A stretch of DNA of 64,000 nucleotides from Cryptomeria japonica (GCF_030272615.1 NC_081415.1:597683335-597747334); one strand, 5' to 3'. Shown: positions 46,082-58,699, numbered from the stretch's first letter. Translations and numbers: made by a program. Notes: generated from the sequence alone by a model not told the origin.

Positions 46082-47605
46082 TATCTAAAATCCAATCAAA
46101 AACAACATAATCATCCACAACAAAAGTGGAAAAAGAAATCATTTTCTAAAGAAGAAAATTGGAAAGAAAAGCTACATCAAGCAACAGAAATAGTAACAAA
46201 TAAACAAAGGAAGCAAGGAGAACATGAAAAGCAAGACAAGGAGATTACCATCAAGGGTAAAGAGAAATCTTTTCAACAAGTTCTGGAAATACAAACAAAT
46301 GCAAAATCTAAACAAGATATTCCAGAAGCAGTAAAAATAGAGATGGTAGAAATCAGGGAACTTTTTGTGCCAAACAACATTCCTATATGGTATAGTGGAA
46401 TAATCTTAGATCGGGATTCAGAGACAGATTCCAATGAGTATGAATGGGATCTAGATGTCTTATCTACTACATCAAGTAAGGAACATAATGAAGACCAAAC
46501 AACTATCACAAAAGAAGACTTGTCTATTGCAAAACAAAAGATGGAGTTAGAAAGAAGACAAGAAAAACTCAGAATTCAGAGAAAAGAGGCATATGCAAAA
46601 AGGAAAGGAAATTACAAAGACAAAGAAGTAATGCCACAAGAAGCACAAACAAGGATAGATCAAGCATCTAAAAATACAAGATTTTCATCAAAACAGGAAC
46701 AAGATGTATCCAGATATGGCAGAACCATAGAAGAATTAAGAGATAGTCAAGTTGGATTGACTATTAGTCCAGAAGAAGTTAAGTTTGAAAGGAGACAAAA
46801 TCTATTAAAAAAATCCTCTTTATCATGTAGACAAGTCTATCAACTCCTAAATGCAAATGAAGTCAATCAAGAAGAAAATTGCAGTACCAAAGATGTGTGT
46901 GTTGATATAATCCATTCATTTAAGGGATAAACGTCAATTGAAGAACCACTTGAGTGTGAACTACAAAATGCTAATATTGATTTTGTTAGAACTAATTCGG
47001 AGACGCTTAAGAAAGACAATTCTCAAAAACATTTGATCTATGACAGTACCTATTCTATGCCAAATTATGATCATTATGTCATGAACGTTGAAATACCTAA
47101 TGATGACAGTGATTATGATTTACCTCTTCTTCATCCTGAACTAATTGATTGGGATAATTTAGACAACCCTGAACTGAATGTCTTTTCCAATGATCATGAC
47201 TTAGCCATGTACCTTAACGTTGTTGAACCCATCCATCATAAGATATCTTCCATTATAGAATCAAGTGATGTTTCTCGAAGTCAGGAGAATGCCAAACTTT
47301 CCAGTTGCAAAAGAGAAATAAAACAAGGAAAGAGACCTATTGTTGAAAACCATTTCATGGCAACATTAGATCAATCAAAAGAGAAAACAAAGGACATATT
47401 TGATGGTGAAAACCTCCTTGAGGCACTAGAAGATGGAAAGTTTGACATTCTTCCTACATATTTTCAAGAGATATATGCTATCCTGATAGAACCAACAGAA
47501 GCAGTAAACATTGGTACATCAAAGGATCCTAAAATACTTCATTTTGTTGTCTCATTGTCAGAAAAAGAGAGGAAAGAATACATGGAATTATTTACGAAAA
47601 GATAA
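46082..47605 (+). pseudogene. Element F charged linker ORF between G-patch and RT
   Basis: Open blocks at 46343-46930 and 47033-47605 encode a highly charged, Lys/Glu/Gln-rich region, then an acidic part (NDDSDYDLPLLHPE) and a segment typical of the stretch just before Gypsy RT (LPTYFQEIYAILIEP, FVVSLSEKERKEYMELF). The first 900 bases have no recognised domain. Confidence 0.65.
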
Positions 47606-49000
47606 ATAAATTTTGCTTGGTCTTATGCAGATATGCCAGGACTTAATCCAGATCTTATCATGCATCTTCTTAATGTGGATTTAAAAGCAAAACTCGTTAA
47701 GCAGAAACTAAGAAAGATGCATCCACACATTTCTCTTCTTGTAAAAACCGAGTTGAAGAAACTATTAGAAGTGGGTTTCATAAGACCAGTTTCTTATCCA
47801 GAATGGGTTTCAAGTATTGTACCAGTGTCAAAGCCAAATAAAAGCATAAGAGTCTGTACAGATTTCAGAGATCTAAATAAAGCATGTCCAAAAGATGATT
47901 TCCCGCTACCAAACATTGATATCATAGTGGACTTATCAGCATGACATGAAATGGTTTCATTATTGGATGGCTTCTCAGGATATAATCAAATAAGAATCGC
48001 ACCTGAAGATCAAGAGAAGACAACTTTCACCTGTGCATGGGGAACATATTGCTGGAATGTTATGTCATTTGGGCTTAAGAATGCAGGAGCGACTTATCAA
48101 AGGGATATGATGACAATTTTCTATGATATGATGCATACATTTATGGAAGACTATGTCGATGACATACATGCAAAATCTCATAGAAGACAAGAACATTAGA
48201 ACATTTTAAGGAAGATTTTTGATAGGTTGGAAAGATATCAATTGAGATTAAATCCAAAGAAATGTGCATTTGGGGTAACCTCTGGAAAGCTCCTTGGGTA
48301 CATTATATCAGCTCGTGGCATTGAAGTAGATCCTGAAAAAGTCAAAGCTATCATGGAGATGGAGTCACTTAAGAACATAAGTCAATTGCGATCTTTACAA
48401 GGAAGATTGCAATCAATCAGGAGATTTGTTTCTCAGTTGGTCGATAGATGCCTTCCATTTACCCATCTTCTACATAAAAATGTTCCATTCAAATGGGATC
48501 TAAAATGTGAAGAAGATTTTTTGCAAATAAAAGAATATCTTATAAGTCCTCTAGTACTAATATCATCAACCAAAGGGAAACCATTGTTACTCTATGTCTC
48601 AACACTAAGTGTATCATTAGGCGCTCTCCTAGCTCAACATGATGAAGAAGGAAAAGAAAGAGCAGTTTATTATATAATAGAATGCTTGTTGGCTATGAAT
48701 TAAATTATTCCTAAATCGAAAAGACATGTCTAGCAGTTGTATTTGCAACTTAGAAGCTAGGACATTATATGTTGATTCATTCTGTGAAACTAATAGCAAA
48801 GATAGATCCTCTCAAATATTTGTTGAGCAAGTCAACATTAATAGGGAGACCAGCCAAATGGGTTATGATACTGAGTGAATTTGATATAGAGTATGTTGAC
48901 CGGAAAGCTATCAAGGGACAAGTCATCATTGATCAATTGGCTGATGCACCTTTACAAAATGAAATGCCTTTGAACATCGAATTTCCTGATGCAAATATCT
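47606..49000 (+). pseudogene. Element F reverse transcriptase and first RNase H
   Basis: RT motifs in order: KKLLEVGFIRPVSYPEWVSS, RVCTDFRDLNKACPKDDFPL (47860), LLDGFSGYNQI (47963), MSFGLKNAGATYQR, YVDD at about 48155, LNPKKCAFGV and LGYIISARGIEVDPEK. The connection and RNase H follow (KGKPLLLYVSTLSVSLGALL at about 48576), with Val where the first catalytic Asp is usual. Stops or breaks occur near 47942, 48197, 48701 and 48750. Confidence 0.92.
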
Positions 49001-49430
49001 TGATAGTAAGTACAAACTTTTGGGAATTGTACTTTGATGGTTCTTATACACAATATGGATCAAGCGCATGAATCTTTGTCATCACACCTCAAGGACACGC
49101 AATTCCGAAATCGTATAGACTACGATTTCCATGCACCAATAATACTGCAGAGTATGAAGCATTGGCTATAGGGCTTAAAATGGTTATTGAATTGGAATGT
49201 CAAAGAACTACATGTCTATGGTGATTCTCAACTTATCATCAATCAAGTAAATGATGAATATCAAACAAAGGATGATAAGCTTATGCCATACAAACAAATA
49301 GTAGAGAAATTTAAAGAAAACTTTAAAGAAATAACATTCACCCAGATTCCAAGAAATGAGAATAGAGCAGCAGTTGCAATGGCTACAATATCATCTCTCT
49401 TGCAAAATAAGGAGAATCAACAACGTTACA
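49001..49430 (+). pseudogene. Element F second (archaeal-type) RNase H
   Basis: The motif WELYFDGSYTQYGSSA (49020) opens a second RNase H, with NNTAEYEALAIGL (49139) and a frameshift to VYGDSQLIINQVN (49213). The last motif, NENRAAVAMAT, has Val where the family has Asp. Two RNase H domains in series are known in Tat-lineage Gypsy elements. Confidence 0.85.
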
Positions 49431-50774
49431 AATTTCTCGTGGAAGATATCTTAACCCCTACCATTCAATCCCAGCATACCTATCAAATTTGCCATATATC
49501 AGGAACCAGTCAATCCTTATACGGTCAAACTTATCAGTATTTAAAAGATCATATCCTTCCTCTTGACTTATCTCGTAATCAGAGAAGGAATTTTATCTGT
49601 CAGTCCTCTCACTATACTATTATTGCTGATATCCTGTATAGGCGTGGTCCAGATGGTACTTTGTTGAGATGTCTTGAAAAAGATGAATCTGAGAGAGTTC
49701 TTAATGACATTCATGCAGGTATTTGTAGGACACACTCCAATGGTTTAACACTGACTAAGAAACTTCTTTGTCTGGGTTACTTTTGGCCTACTATGGAAAG
49801 AGATTCATTCACATATGCTAGAAAATGTAAACAATGCCAGATCCATGGAAATCTCATTCATGCACCGACACAAGAGTTATATCCTATGACAGGATTATGG
49901 CCATTTTGCACAATGGGGCCTTGATTTGCTAGGAAAGATCAATCCCTCAACTTCTAATGGACATAAGTTTATTTTGATTGCTACTGAATATTTTACTAAG
50001 TGGATTGAAGCAGTTCCTCTAACAAAAGTGACAAGAAAACAAATATCATCATTCATTTTGAATTATATAATCTGTTGCTATGGAGTTCCTATGACCATTA
50101 TCACTGATAATGGAAGACCATTCAAAAATCAAGATGTGAAAGAGCTATGTGAACAGTTTCATATCCAACATAGGTTCTGTACTTCATATTATCAACAAGG
50201 TAATGGTCAAGTTGAGGCATCAAACAAAACTATCTTGAAAATCTTGAAGAAAACAGTCAATGAAGCTGGAAAGGACTGACACATTCAGCTAAATCCTGCT
50301 CTTTGGGCATACCGAACTAGCATTCACACTCCAATAGGGGCAACTCCATATTGTTTGGTCTATGGATCAGAAGCCATATTACCTATAGAAGTAGAGATAC
50401 CTTCTCTACGAGTATCCTTGCAAGGTCTTATACCAGAAGAAGAACAACGAGTCTCTCGACTCCAGGAACTAGAACTAATTCAGGAACATCGCCAAAATGC
50501 AACAGAACATTTGAAAGTATACCAACAAAGAATTGCAAGAAGCTATAACCACAGAGTCAAGCCACATATTTTCCAGATTGGAGATATAGTTCTAAGGGAG
50601 AATCCAAGAAATCAGCAAGACCAGGAAATGAAGGGAAAATTTGAACCAAATTGGCTAGGACCTTTTGTCATAGTAGCAACATATGGATCAGGAGCATACA
50701 AGTTATCTACCCCTGAAGGCAATTGGTTTGATGAACCTATCAATTCTATCCATCTCAAGAAATTCTATGCTTGA
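49431..50774 (+). pseudogene. Element F integrase
   Basis: The zinc domain has HAGICRTHSNG and CKQCQIHG (49710-49850). A frameshift near 49920 leads to the core with FTKWIEAVPL, the second Asp in ITDNGRPF and Glu in GNGQVEASNKT, followed by LNPALWAYRTS after a TGA at 50277. The C-terminal part has FQIGDIVLRENPR, KFEPNWLGPFVI and SIHLKKFYA, ending at 50774. Confidence 0.9.
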
Positions 50775-52679
50775 GATATAAAGTCTTGAAAAAATAAACA
50801 AAAAGCATATAAAGTCCTAAAAAAATCAATAAAAAGCATATAGCATCCAAAAAAATGCAATAAATTTAGATGGTGAAAACCTGGTAAACAGGTGCTATCT
50901 AAGAAGTAGGTTCATCCATCTATGAGATCGCTTTGTGCACCTATCCACTTCATCATATCCAATCTATCACTTCCATCTATCTTATCTTATCCATTCCATC
51001 CTTCGCATCCATTTCTCTGAACCATCGACAGAAATATGCAGCTTACCAACAGTTATCAATCTTTGACATACTTGTCATAGTCATTGTCTTAAATCTTATC
51101 AAAATCAATTATATCTGCATTGCTATTCCACCATGGTTTGGATCTTGATCAATTCATATATCCATAATAATTTTTGTTTCCACTGGGGGCAAAATCCTAA
51201 TTCCTTTTGCTAAGGTGATCTTTTGAATCTTTGAAAATCCCAAAACATTCGAAAAACTTAGAAAAAACAAAAATGCCTAGGGTTCTGAAATAGATAACGA
51301 GCAACAAAGCAATGGAAAGCAAGGCATTTCATCAACAACTGAATCATGAAACTCAGAAACCGAAGAATCAATCAACAAGTAATATAGGACTATCAAAGAT
51401 CAGTCATTAAGATGATTATATCAGTTAATGACCATAAGAACATGTGAATGACATGCAAGATTCAATGTTTATATCTTGATTTTATTGCTAATCATGTACT
51501 CTATGCAACTCAAGGATGTCCATGACTAGAGAAGCTATGATGAGGCATGATTATTTTCTTTGGTTGTTGTTTGTGGTTTATCTCTTACTACGATATGTAC
51601 TTGTCTCAGGATATGATCGGCAAAAGATCAAGGAGGACGTTCCAAGTCATGCATGAAAGGGGTTAATCCTTGTTTGTTCTACAAGCAATACTCAGATCAA
51701 CTTGATCCATTATATCAAGTTGCTTATATTAACTTGCTATATCAAAATCCATGTAAGAAATACTCCGGTCATCTTGAATCATTATGTCAAGTTGCTTGTA
51801 TTTTCTTACAACATTTTAAAGCTCAATGATGAAATCAAGCACTGTTACAAGATAGCATATGAAGAATGGCAGTACAATTTTTTTAGTTAGATCATTTCAT
51901 TAGATCATTATTCGTCTACATTATAAGCATTCATTTGTCAGTTGCATTATAAGCATTTCATTTCATTAACATATCAATGGTCATAAATAAAGATTGAGTA
52001 TTCTTGGACAAATAGAAACAATTTGCATTTGATCATTATAGGTGCATTCATCTTTATAATCATCATCCATTTTATTTAGTTGCATTTAAATCATTGCATT
52101 AGTTTGGATTCAAATTAAGTGCATTTCATTAATCATGTAGGGTGTCATCATTAGTATTTTGCATTATCATTAAAACTTCATTAAAGACCATTTAGTTGCA
52201 TCTTTGCACTTAGATTCATAATCATTATAAGTATTACATATAAAAATAAAAAAACACTTCATGTAGATCATTTGCATTTGCATCATCATAAAACATTTCA
52301 AATCAATCATTCATTTGCATTTCCATATCAATCATTGCATTTTGCATCATTTACATATCAGTTAACTTAGTAATCATTTTCATTTGCATCCATATAATCA
52401 AAGCATTTATCATTGCATCGTCATATAAAGCATCATCATCAAATAGAGTAACATGCATAAATATCATCATCCATATAATCACTGCATCCATATAATCAAA
52501 GCACATAATCATGCATCCATATAATCAAAGCTTAAAGCATCATAATCAAATAGAGTAACATGCATAATAAAGATCATCATCATATAGAATCCATGTCTGC
52601 ATATAGCTCATCATAAAACAATAAAATTCCAAGTATACAATGATATCAAATAAACAATACAAGTGCCTCCAAATCAAGT
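50775..52679 (+). other. Element F post-pol spacer
   Basis: No supported ORF. A polypurine-like CTGGGGGCAAAAT lies at 51183-51195, very like the true tract at 56556-56565. From about 51890 to 52600 the sequence is a degenerate low-complexity run of CATTTGCAT, AATCATTT and CATATAATCA words. Confidence 0.6.
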
Positions 52680-54885
52680 CACGACTGTCTTGTACCACTA
52701 CCGCTTGACTCTGTCAATCTCTATGGCTGTGGGCGAGAAGATCCTCCAGATGTCTGTCTCCCATGATCACCACTCCTCTAAGGAGGTCCCATGTCCCCAC
52801 CACTGCTAGTATCCATCAACACGGTGGTATGATAACTACCTGCTGTCTGACTCTCTGCAACTGCCTCCTCATATTGTCGTCACCAGTGGGAAATCTCCTT
52901 CCCAGCCCGAACTAGTGCTCTAACAGTGTCAGCCATAAGAGTCCGCACCAACTTGCTCCAACCTGATCCAAACTGTTGAATATGATCAAGAATCCAACCT
53001 GCTGAATATGATCAAGAAGGCCTTGAGTATCCTGTTGTCTCCTAACAGTTCTATCCCTCTCAGCCATAAGAGTCTGCACCTGTGCTCGAAGTTGATCAAT
53101 CTATGTTCTAAGAATATCAATGGTCTCCTGCTTTGGCACATCATCCTCTGGTGCATCTTGCTTTGGCATATCATGCACTAGTGCATCCTGCTCTGGCAAA
53201 TCCTGTTGTGGTGCATGAATCCCAATCCCCTCCTCACCACCAACATGTCCAACTACTAGAATCTCAATCTGAGTAACTTTCTGAACCCGTCGTCTAATAA
53301 GGGGAACATGATCCTTAGGATCCTCATCATCTCCACCATGCACTGCAATAACCCTAGGGTCAAGTTGAATCTGTCCAAAATCAATGCCTCTCCCACTACC
53401 CCCATCTAGTCCAGTCACCCTACCTCCTCCTATCAATGGCAACCCTCTCGGTGATCTCATACCTGCCATGCCATGCTCTCTCCCAATCCATCCAACATCC
53501 CTCCCACCCATAAGACGTGGTCTCCCAATCCTACCAATCAGTCCAAACGATCCTCCACAGACTCTCAGTCAACCTCCCCTCTGTCCAAGTCTCCTACCAC
53601 CACCACCTCCATCCCCACCCTCATCTCTATCTCCCCTAGCTTCCTGAGCAGCTCTGAGCTCTCGTCTCCATCTCCATCTCCATCTCCTGAAAACTGGATC
53701 ATCTGAATCATCATCCTCATCTCCTGGGCTGAGAGGAGGATCTGCTAGATCAGTAATGCGAGGAAATGGATGAGCTAATATATACTAAGCATACTCTATA
53801 GTAACCCCAGGATCAATAATGTGCAATCTCATATCATAAGACACTCTCAGAGTAGCAAGAAACTCTGCATGAGCAATCTCAAATGACAAAGAAGGTCAAT
53901 CTCATCTATCTCTATACCACCGAGCATTTATCATCACACTAGTAGGCATTGGCTGAATCATCCCAAACTACCGCAGAATGCAACTAATCAATTGTCGCTC
54001 AATAATGTAAGGAGTCTGACCAATGAGATATCTACTCTGCATGATAAATGGTAAGGTCCGTGCATTATCCATCCATGGCTCACAATCAACATATGGTCTC
54101 CAAGTAATGCTATCCAATGAATGAAGCACCCAATGCCAATACTCCATCTTACCCAGCTTATGTTGAGTAAGGATACTTGCATAAAAATATACATATGGCT
54201 ACCTCTCCCACAAACTCTGTGATGGATAGGCTGAGTAACAAAAATGTGCTCCCAGCACCATATCTGCAATAAAGTGCATCTTGTAGACAAACTAGCACTC
54301 CCATCATACACCACCTGATGAAGATCATGATATAAATGTGCGAGCATACAAACACCCCACGCATATCGAGTATGATGCTCCATCATACTCAGGAGAATTT
54401 CATCCCATCCAATTGAAAAACCTAGTGATCGCCTATCAGGACAAATAAATCCTCCAATCAAACCAACAAGAATCATAGGAAGAGTCTCATAATACATCAC
54501 CATATCCTCCCATCAAATCTCTCCTCTACCAATGCTATCATCAACAAACATGGCTCTGCAAGCCTATGTCCCAACACGATCCTGAAAATCATACTGCACT
54601 AACTCGCCAATCATTGTGATGTGCAGAATCCTATAGACATCCTCGAGCGTCACACTAATCTCACCAGTGGGCAAGTGGAAAGTGTTATGCTCATTGTGCC
54701 ATCTCTCGGCTAATGTCGTCAACAATCCTCTATTATGCATAATCTCAGGCATATACAACAAATGGCATAAACCACAGGCATCTATATGTCTAATCTCTAC
54801 CTATGTCAACTCTGGCACTAAATGACGTACTACTGGTAATTTCTCTCGACACTGGAGAACATCAAGTTTCTTGTATTTATCAAGA
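52680..54885 (-). pseudogene. Antisense plant mobile domain (PMD) ORF in element F
   Basis: On the minus strand, opposite to pol. The N-terminal part (54885-54560) reads HNTFHLPTGEISVTLEDVYR, a PMD signature; the middle (54503-53988) reads HHTRYAWGVCMLAHLYHDLH and SASLSTRCTLLQIWCWEH. The C-terminal part (53511-52700) is Gly/Arg-rich, then has imperfect repeats such as PKQDAPEDDVPKQE. Stops separate the blocks (near 54562, 54515 and 53990). PMD proteins (MAIN/MAIL family) act in plant gene silencing, and the domain is also known in plant transposons. Here it is interpreted as element cargo, not a host gene. Confidence 0.75.
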
Positions 54886-55225
54886 GAATTAAATCAATCA
54901 ATCAACTATCAAATCTATCAAATCAAACTGAAGTAATCTATGCTACCAAATCTATCAAATCAAACTGACGCAATCAACTATCAAATCTATCAAATCAAAC
55001 TCAAGCAAACTTACGCTATCTATCTATCAAATCAAATTGAAGAAAATTAAGCTATCAAATCATTTTTAAAACCTATCAATCATAGTTTTCTATCAGTCAC
55101 TGAGTTCAATCAAAACTCTACTGAGCTCTTGCATTAGAAACTAAATCGGTTTCTTAGAGCTACTCAATCAAATCAATCAAATCAACTCAAATCAATCAAT
55201 CAAGTCCCTATTCATCATACATGTG
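54886..55225. repeat. ATCAAATC-type low-complexity repeats
   Basis: Loose tandem copies of CTATCAAATCTATCAAATCA and relatives lie upstream of the antisense PMD ORF. Confidence 0.75.
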
Positions 55226-55261
55226 CATCAAACATGTTAAATCTAATCATCAAAGTGATTT

Positions 55262-56065
55262 TAGCTTTTGCACTTATCAAAAACATCAAATTTTGAGCAT
55301 ATGCGCTATCCTATTGAGCAAAAGTGCTAAACTACAACATATGCCCTAAATATAAATGAAAATGCACCAAACTAATGCATTTGCACTATATTTTTGAGCA
55401 AACACACTAAACCTACAAACATATGCGCAAAACAAAGCAAAAGTGCTAACTTTGGCTGCAAAAGTGCTAACAAACGAAACATTTGCGCTATCCTATGCAT
55501 ATGCGCTAACATACTTAACATATGCACTAACAAAAAGATCATTTGTGCTAATCTATGCAAATGCGCTAAATCTAATTGCATATACGCTAAAACAAAATGC
55601 AAAAGCGCTAATTTAAAACCAAAAATCACAAAAAAACAAAAAAATTAAAAAACGCGCCTAAAAATATGAAAATTTGCATGACAAGTTGAAAACAAAGCTC
55701 GGGATAAGATACATACCGGATACCCATACTCGGTAGGTCGCTGATATCATCGCACATGCTCAAATCGATGGTTCTCCATAGGAATCACCGTTTCGCCACC
55801 TCAACAAGAATATTTTCTTCACAAGCTGACAAGGATAACAATGAAATAAAATTTAACCTTGGTTAATTTTATATTTAGTCTTTAGAAGTGTAATTAATGT
55901 TATTCTATGGGGCAAGCAAAAGTGCTAACAAACGAAACATTTGCGCTATCCTATCCATATGCGCTAACAAAAAGATCATTTGTGCTAATCTATGCAAATG
56001 CGCTAAATCTAATTGCATATACGCTAAAACAAAATACAAAAGCACTAATTTAAAACCGAAAATTG
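55262..56065 (-). repeat. Inverse copies of the leader repeat
   Basis: Units such as TGCAAATGCGCTAA (55556-55569), CATATGCGCTAAC and CAAAAGTGCTAA occur at 55262-55615 and again at 55917-56055. On the minus strand they read TTAGCGCATTTGCA, the 14-mer found in the 5' leader. They lie upstream of the PMD ORF on its coding strand. Confidence 0.85.
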
Positions 56066-56348
56066 CAAAAAATTCAAAAAATTCAAAAACGTGCCTAAAA
56101 ATATGAAAATTTGCACGACAAGTTGAAAACAAAGCTCAGGATAAGATACATACTGGATACCCATACTCGGTAGGTTGCTGATATCATCGCACACTCTCAA
56201 ATCGATGGTTCTCCACAAGAATCACCATTTTGCCACCTCAGCAAGAATATTTTCTTCACAAGCTGACAAGGATAACAATGAAATAAAAATTAACCTTGGT
56301 TAATTTTATATTTACTCTTTGGAATTGTAATTAGTGCTATTCTATGGG
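55463..56348. repeat. Tandem duplication of about 440 bp near the 3' end of F
   Basis: Copy 1 (about 55463-55915) and copy 2 (about 55916-56348) align almost throughout, including the GCGCTAA repeats and a unique stretch with GGTAGGTCGCTGATATCATC. Both end in CTATGGGGCAA. Confidence 0.85.
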
Positions 56349-56555
56349 GCAATTTAATTTGTTTTTTACAAATGAATTTAATTGACTAAATTTTTTATCA
56401 AATATCATGAGATTAATCGTTCAAACTAGAGTTTTCAACAATTTCACGATCAATCTCCTGAGGGGCACACAATCAGGATTTTCAATCTCCATCAAGCGCA
56501 TTATCGAGACTTGAATTAATCTTTGAAACAATGTCATCTCAACATCATTTCAAAG

Positions 56556-56565
56556 AGGGGCAAAA
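56556..56565 (+). other. Element F polypurine tract
   Basis: AGGGGCAAAA next to the 3' LTR, within CAAAGAGGGGCAAAAT. Confidence 0.8.
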
Positions 56566-57788
56566 TTTATACACATAAAAAATGGCTATGAGCAATTAAA
56601 TAAATATTTTATATTTATTTAATGATTTTTCTTCTATTAAATAGTTAATTTGAAAAGATTAATTTATTTAATTCATTTTCATGTCTTTCTATTAATTAAT
56701 ATTTTATTAATTAATTCATCTATCATATTCTTCTAATTAATTAAATATCTAATATTTAATTATCCTTTCAACCAAGTTAATTAAATATCTAATATTTAAT
56801 TATCTTCTCCAAACAATTAAATATCTAATATTTAATTATCTTCTCCAAACAATTAAATATCTAATATTTAATAGTTATTCTCCTATCCTATAGTCTCAAA
56901 TATTAAATAATTCCTAAATTATTTAATCCCTTTTCCAATTCACCTTCCATCTCCACTTCATCTTCCCTTTGCTAACTCATCAAACATGTGGCTAAGGAAA
57001 TTAATATAAATCTTAAATATGAGTTCATCATTTATCTCCAACTTCCAAATTTAACGAAAATTGTGTACATACACATATTTCATAACCATCTTCTATATTC
57101 TCTCCAACATCCCCCTACATCTTAGGAAGGACTTGAGTCCACTTGTCCTATCATGCCTAAATTTCCTCCAACCATCCCTAGATTCTCTCAGTCAACAACC
57201 TAGTCAAGGTGAGATGAGTGACACTTGTCTTTTCCTTCCCCCTTTCTCTCAACCTTCACCTTTGCTCATAGCCATCCAAATCTGTACATCTAATCATGAC
57301 CATTGATCTAAGCCACATCATCTCATTCTCTCGAGGTCTATAAAATCAAGAGCTTGAGTTGAGAGAAAGTTAGATTTCAAGAGACTTCAAGAGACTTCAA
57401 GTGCATTTGCAAGCTAATCATATGCATATGTGAGTTTTAATTTTGAAGCAAATAGTAACAGCATAATCATATTGGATAATCATTTTAGCATAATCATGTA
57501 GTATTGCATATCATAGTATCAGTTAACTACTAGTTATCAGTCCATTCTTCATATGTCATCTTGGAAGCTATCAGTGCATTGTCTGAGAGCACACTATCTG
57601 CAACCAGGAACAATGGAGTTAGGACACAATGAGACATAGGCCATGAAGGCAATATTAATATTTGATTTCATATGTACTTCATGTAGTTTCATTGGTTGAA
57701 TTTGGATTTCCTATAGTATTTCCATTTGTATTTTGTGAAACTAACTTATTGCAGGTAGCATTCTAAGGATGAAATTCAAGTCGACACA
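56566..57788 (+). repeat. Element F 3' LTR
   Basis: This 1223-bp LTR matches 34650-35836, with one additional copy of a 36-bp unit (about 56800-56845). The terminal TG has become TT. A TATA box, TATAAAAT, is near 57340. Confidence 0.93.
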
Positions 57789-58699
57789 AATTCCACCCAC
57801 ACTTCCAACAATAGTAGGAAGACAACCAGGGCAATGAGAATTATAGTTGTTCTAGAGGAGATGCCAAGGGTGGCCCTATATTTTTGTTATGATCGATTAC
57901 TCGAGGAAGATAGATGGATTAAGCTAGGTCATAAACTACTTGCTCGAATTTCGCTTCCATCGCTTCGATGCTAGAACTAAGCTATTTGTATTTTGCTCTT
58001 GCATAGGAACATTGGTCTATGACTAAAGGCCATAGTTTCAACTATAGGGCATTCCCAGAACTATAATTCAGGGTTATGATGCTTTCTCACAAACAATACC
58101 AAAAATTATGCCCCCAATGTTGTGTTTCTATAACCATGATATTTGGTTTATCTTGACCCATTTATTAGCGTATAGGGTATCCCATACACTCTGGTTGAAG
58201 CGATGTGAGTTATTCATATCCAAAAAGCAAAGATGAGGTGCTAAAGGCAAACATTGTGGGGTGGTTGGCCCGACAGCTATTTGGTCGAGGTGGCCAGAGA
58301 GAGGGGAAATGTGGCAACAAAGGTAGTTTAGATGAGAGAAAGGCCATCAACATACCTTCCAGTAGATCCATTAGCATGAGCATAAGAGCTAGTAACGAGG
58401 GAAGAGGCACCATCAGTAAGTCAAGAGCCTGATTCTGACTACAACCTTCAGCCAGATTTCAGTAGATTGATCAAGATCCAATTTGTCAGCAAGACCCTGC
58501 CTTCTCTCTTGACAAAAAGGGTATTGATCTAATCTGTTGATGGGGGTCACATCCATCACCTTAATCTTGGTAGTAATTCCTTTTCTCCAAATCCAACCAT
58601 GTCGACACCAAATGTGGCAATTTTTTCCTACTGCTAGAAGAGCTCCTCTGGTTTGAGTTGTTTGATCAACTGACAGAAGCAAGCTAGCATCCACCTAGA
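57789..58699. other. Right flank of element F, unidentified
   Basis: No convincing gene. Open frames of 60-90 codons on both strands at 58205-58694 have no recognised domain. It may be internal sequence of an older element. Confidence 0.35.

Larger units (their letters stand above)
34650..57788 (+). mobile_element. Element F: Tat-lineage Gypsy retrotransposon, 23 kb with insert
   Basis: LTRs at 34650-35836 and 56566-57788 flank a primer site, a long leader, gag, protease, G-patch segment, RT, RNase H, a second RNase H, integrase, a 5.8 kb post-pol region with an antisense PMD pseudogene, and a polypurine tract. The flanks are AATTT (34645-34649) and AATTC (57789-57793), a duplication with one mismatch. 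Element G (5 kb) sits in the leader; without it F is about 18 kb, large but known for Tat/Ogre elements. The additional RNase H after the normal one is a known mark of the Tat lineage. Several stops interrupt each ORF. Confidence 0.9.

Noticed and set aside
53384-53706. Pro/Ser-rich plus-strand ORFs
   Set aside because: They are the complement of the Gly/Arg-rich tail of the antisense PMD ORF.
55372-56132. Hydrophobic minus-strand and Cys/Ala/Asn-rich plus-strand frames
   Set aside because: They are translations of the GCGCTAA repeat and its tandem duplication, not genes.
58205-58694. Open frames on both strands
   Set aside because: No domain, and they lie in undefined element-like flank; left as unidentified sequence.
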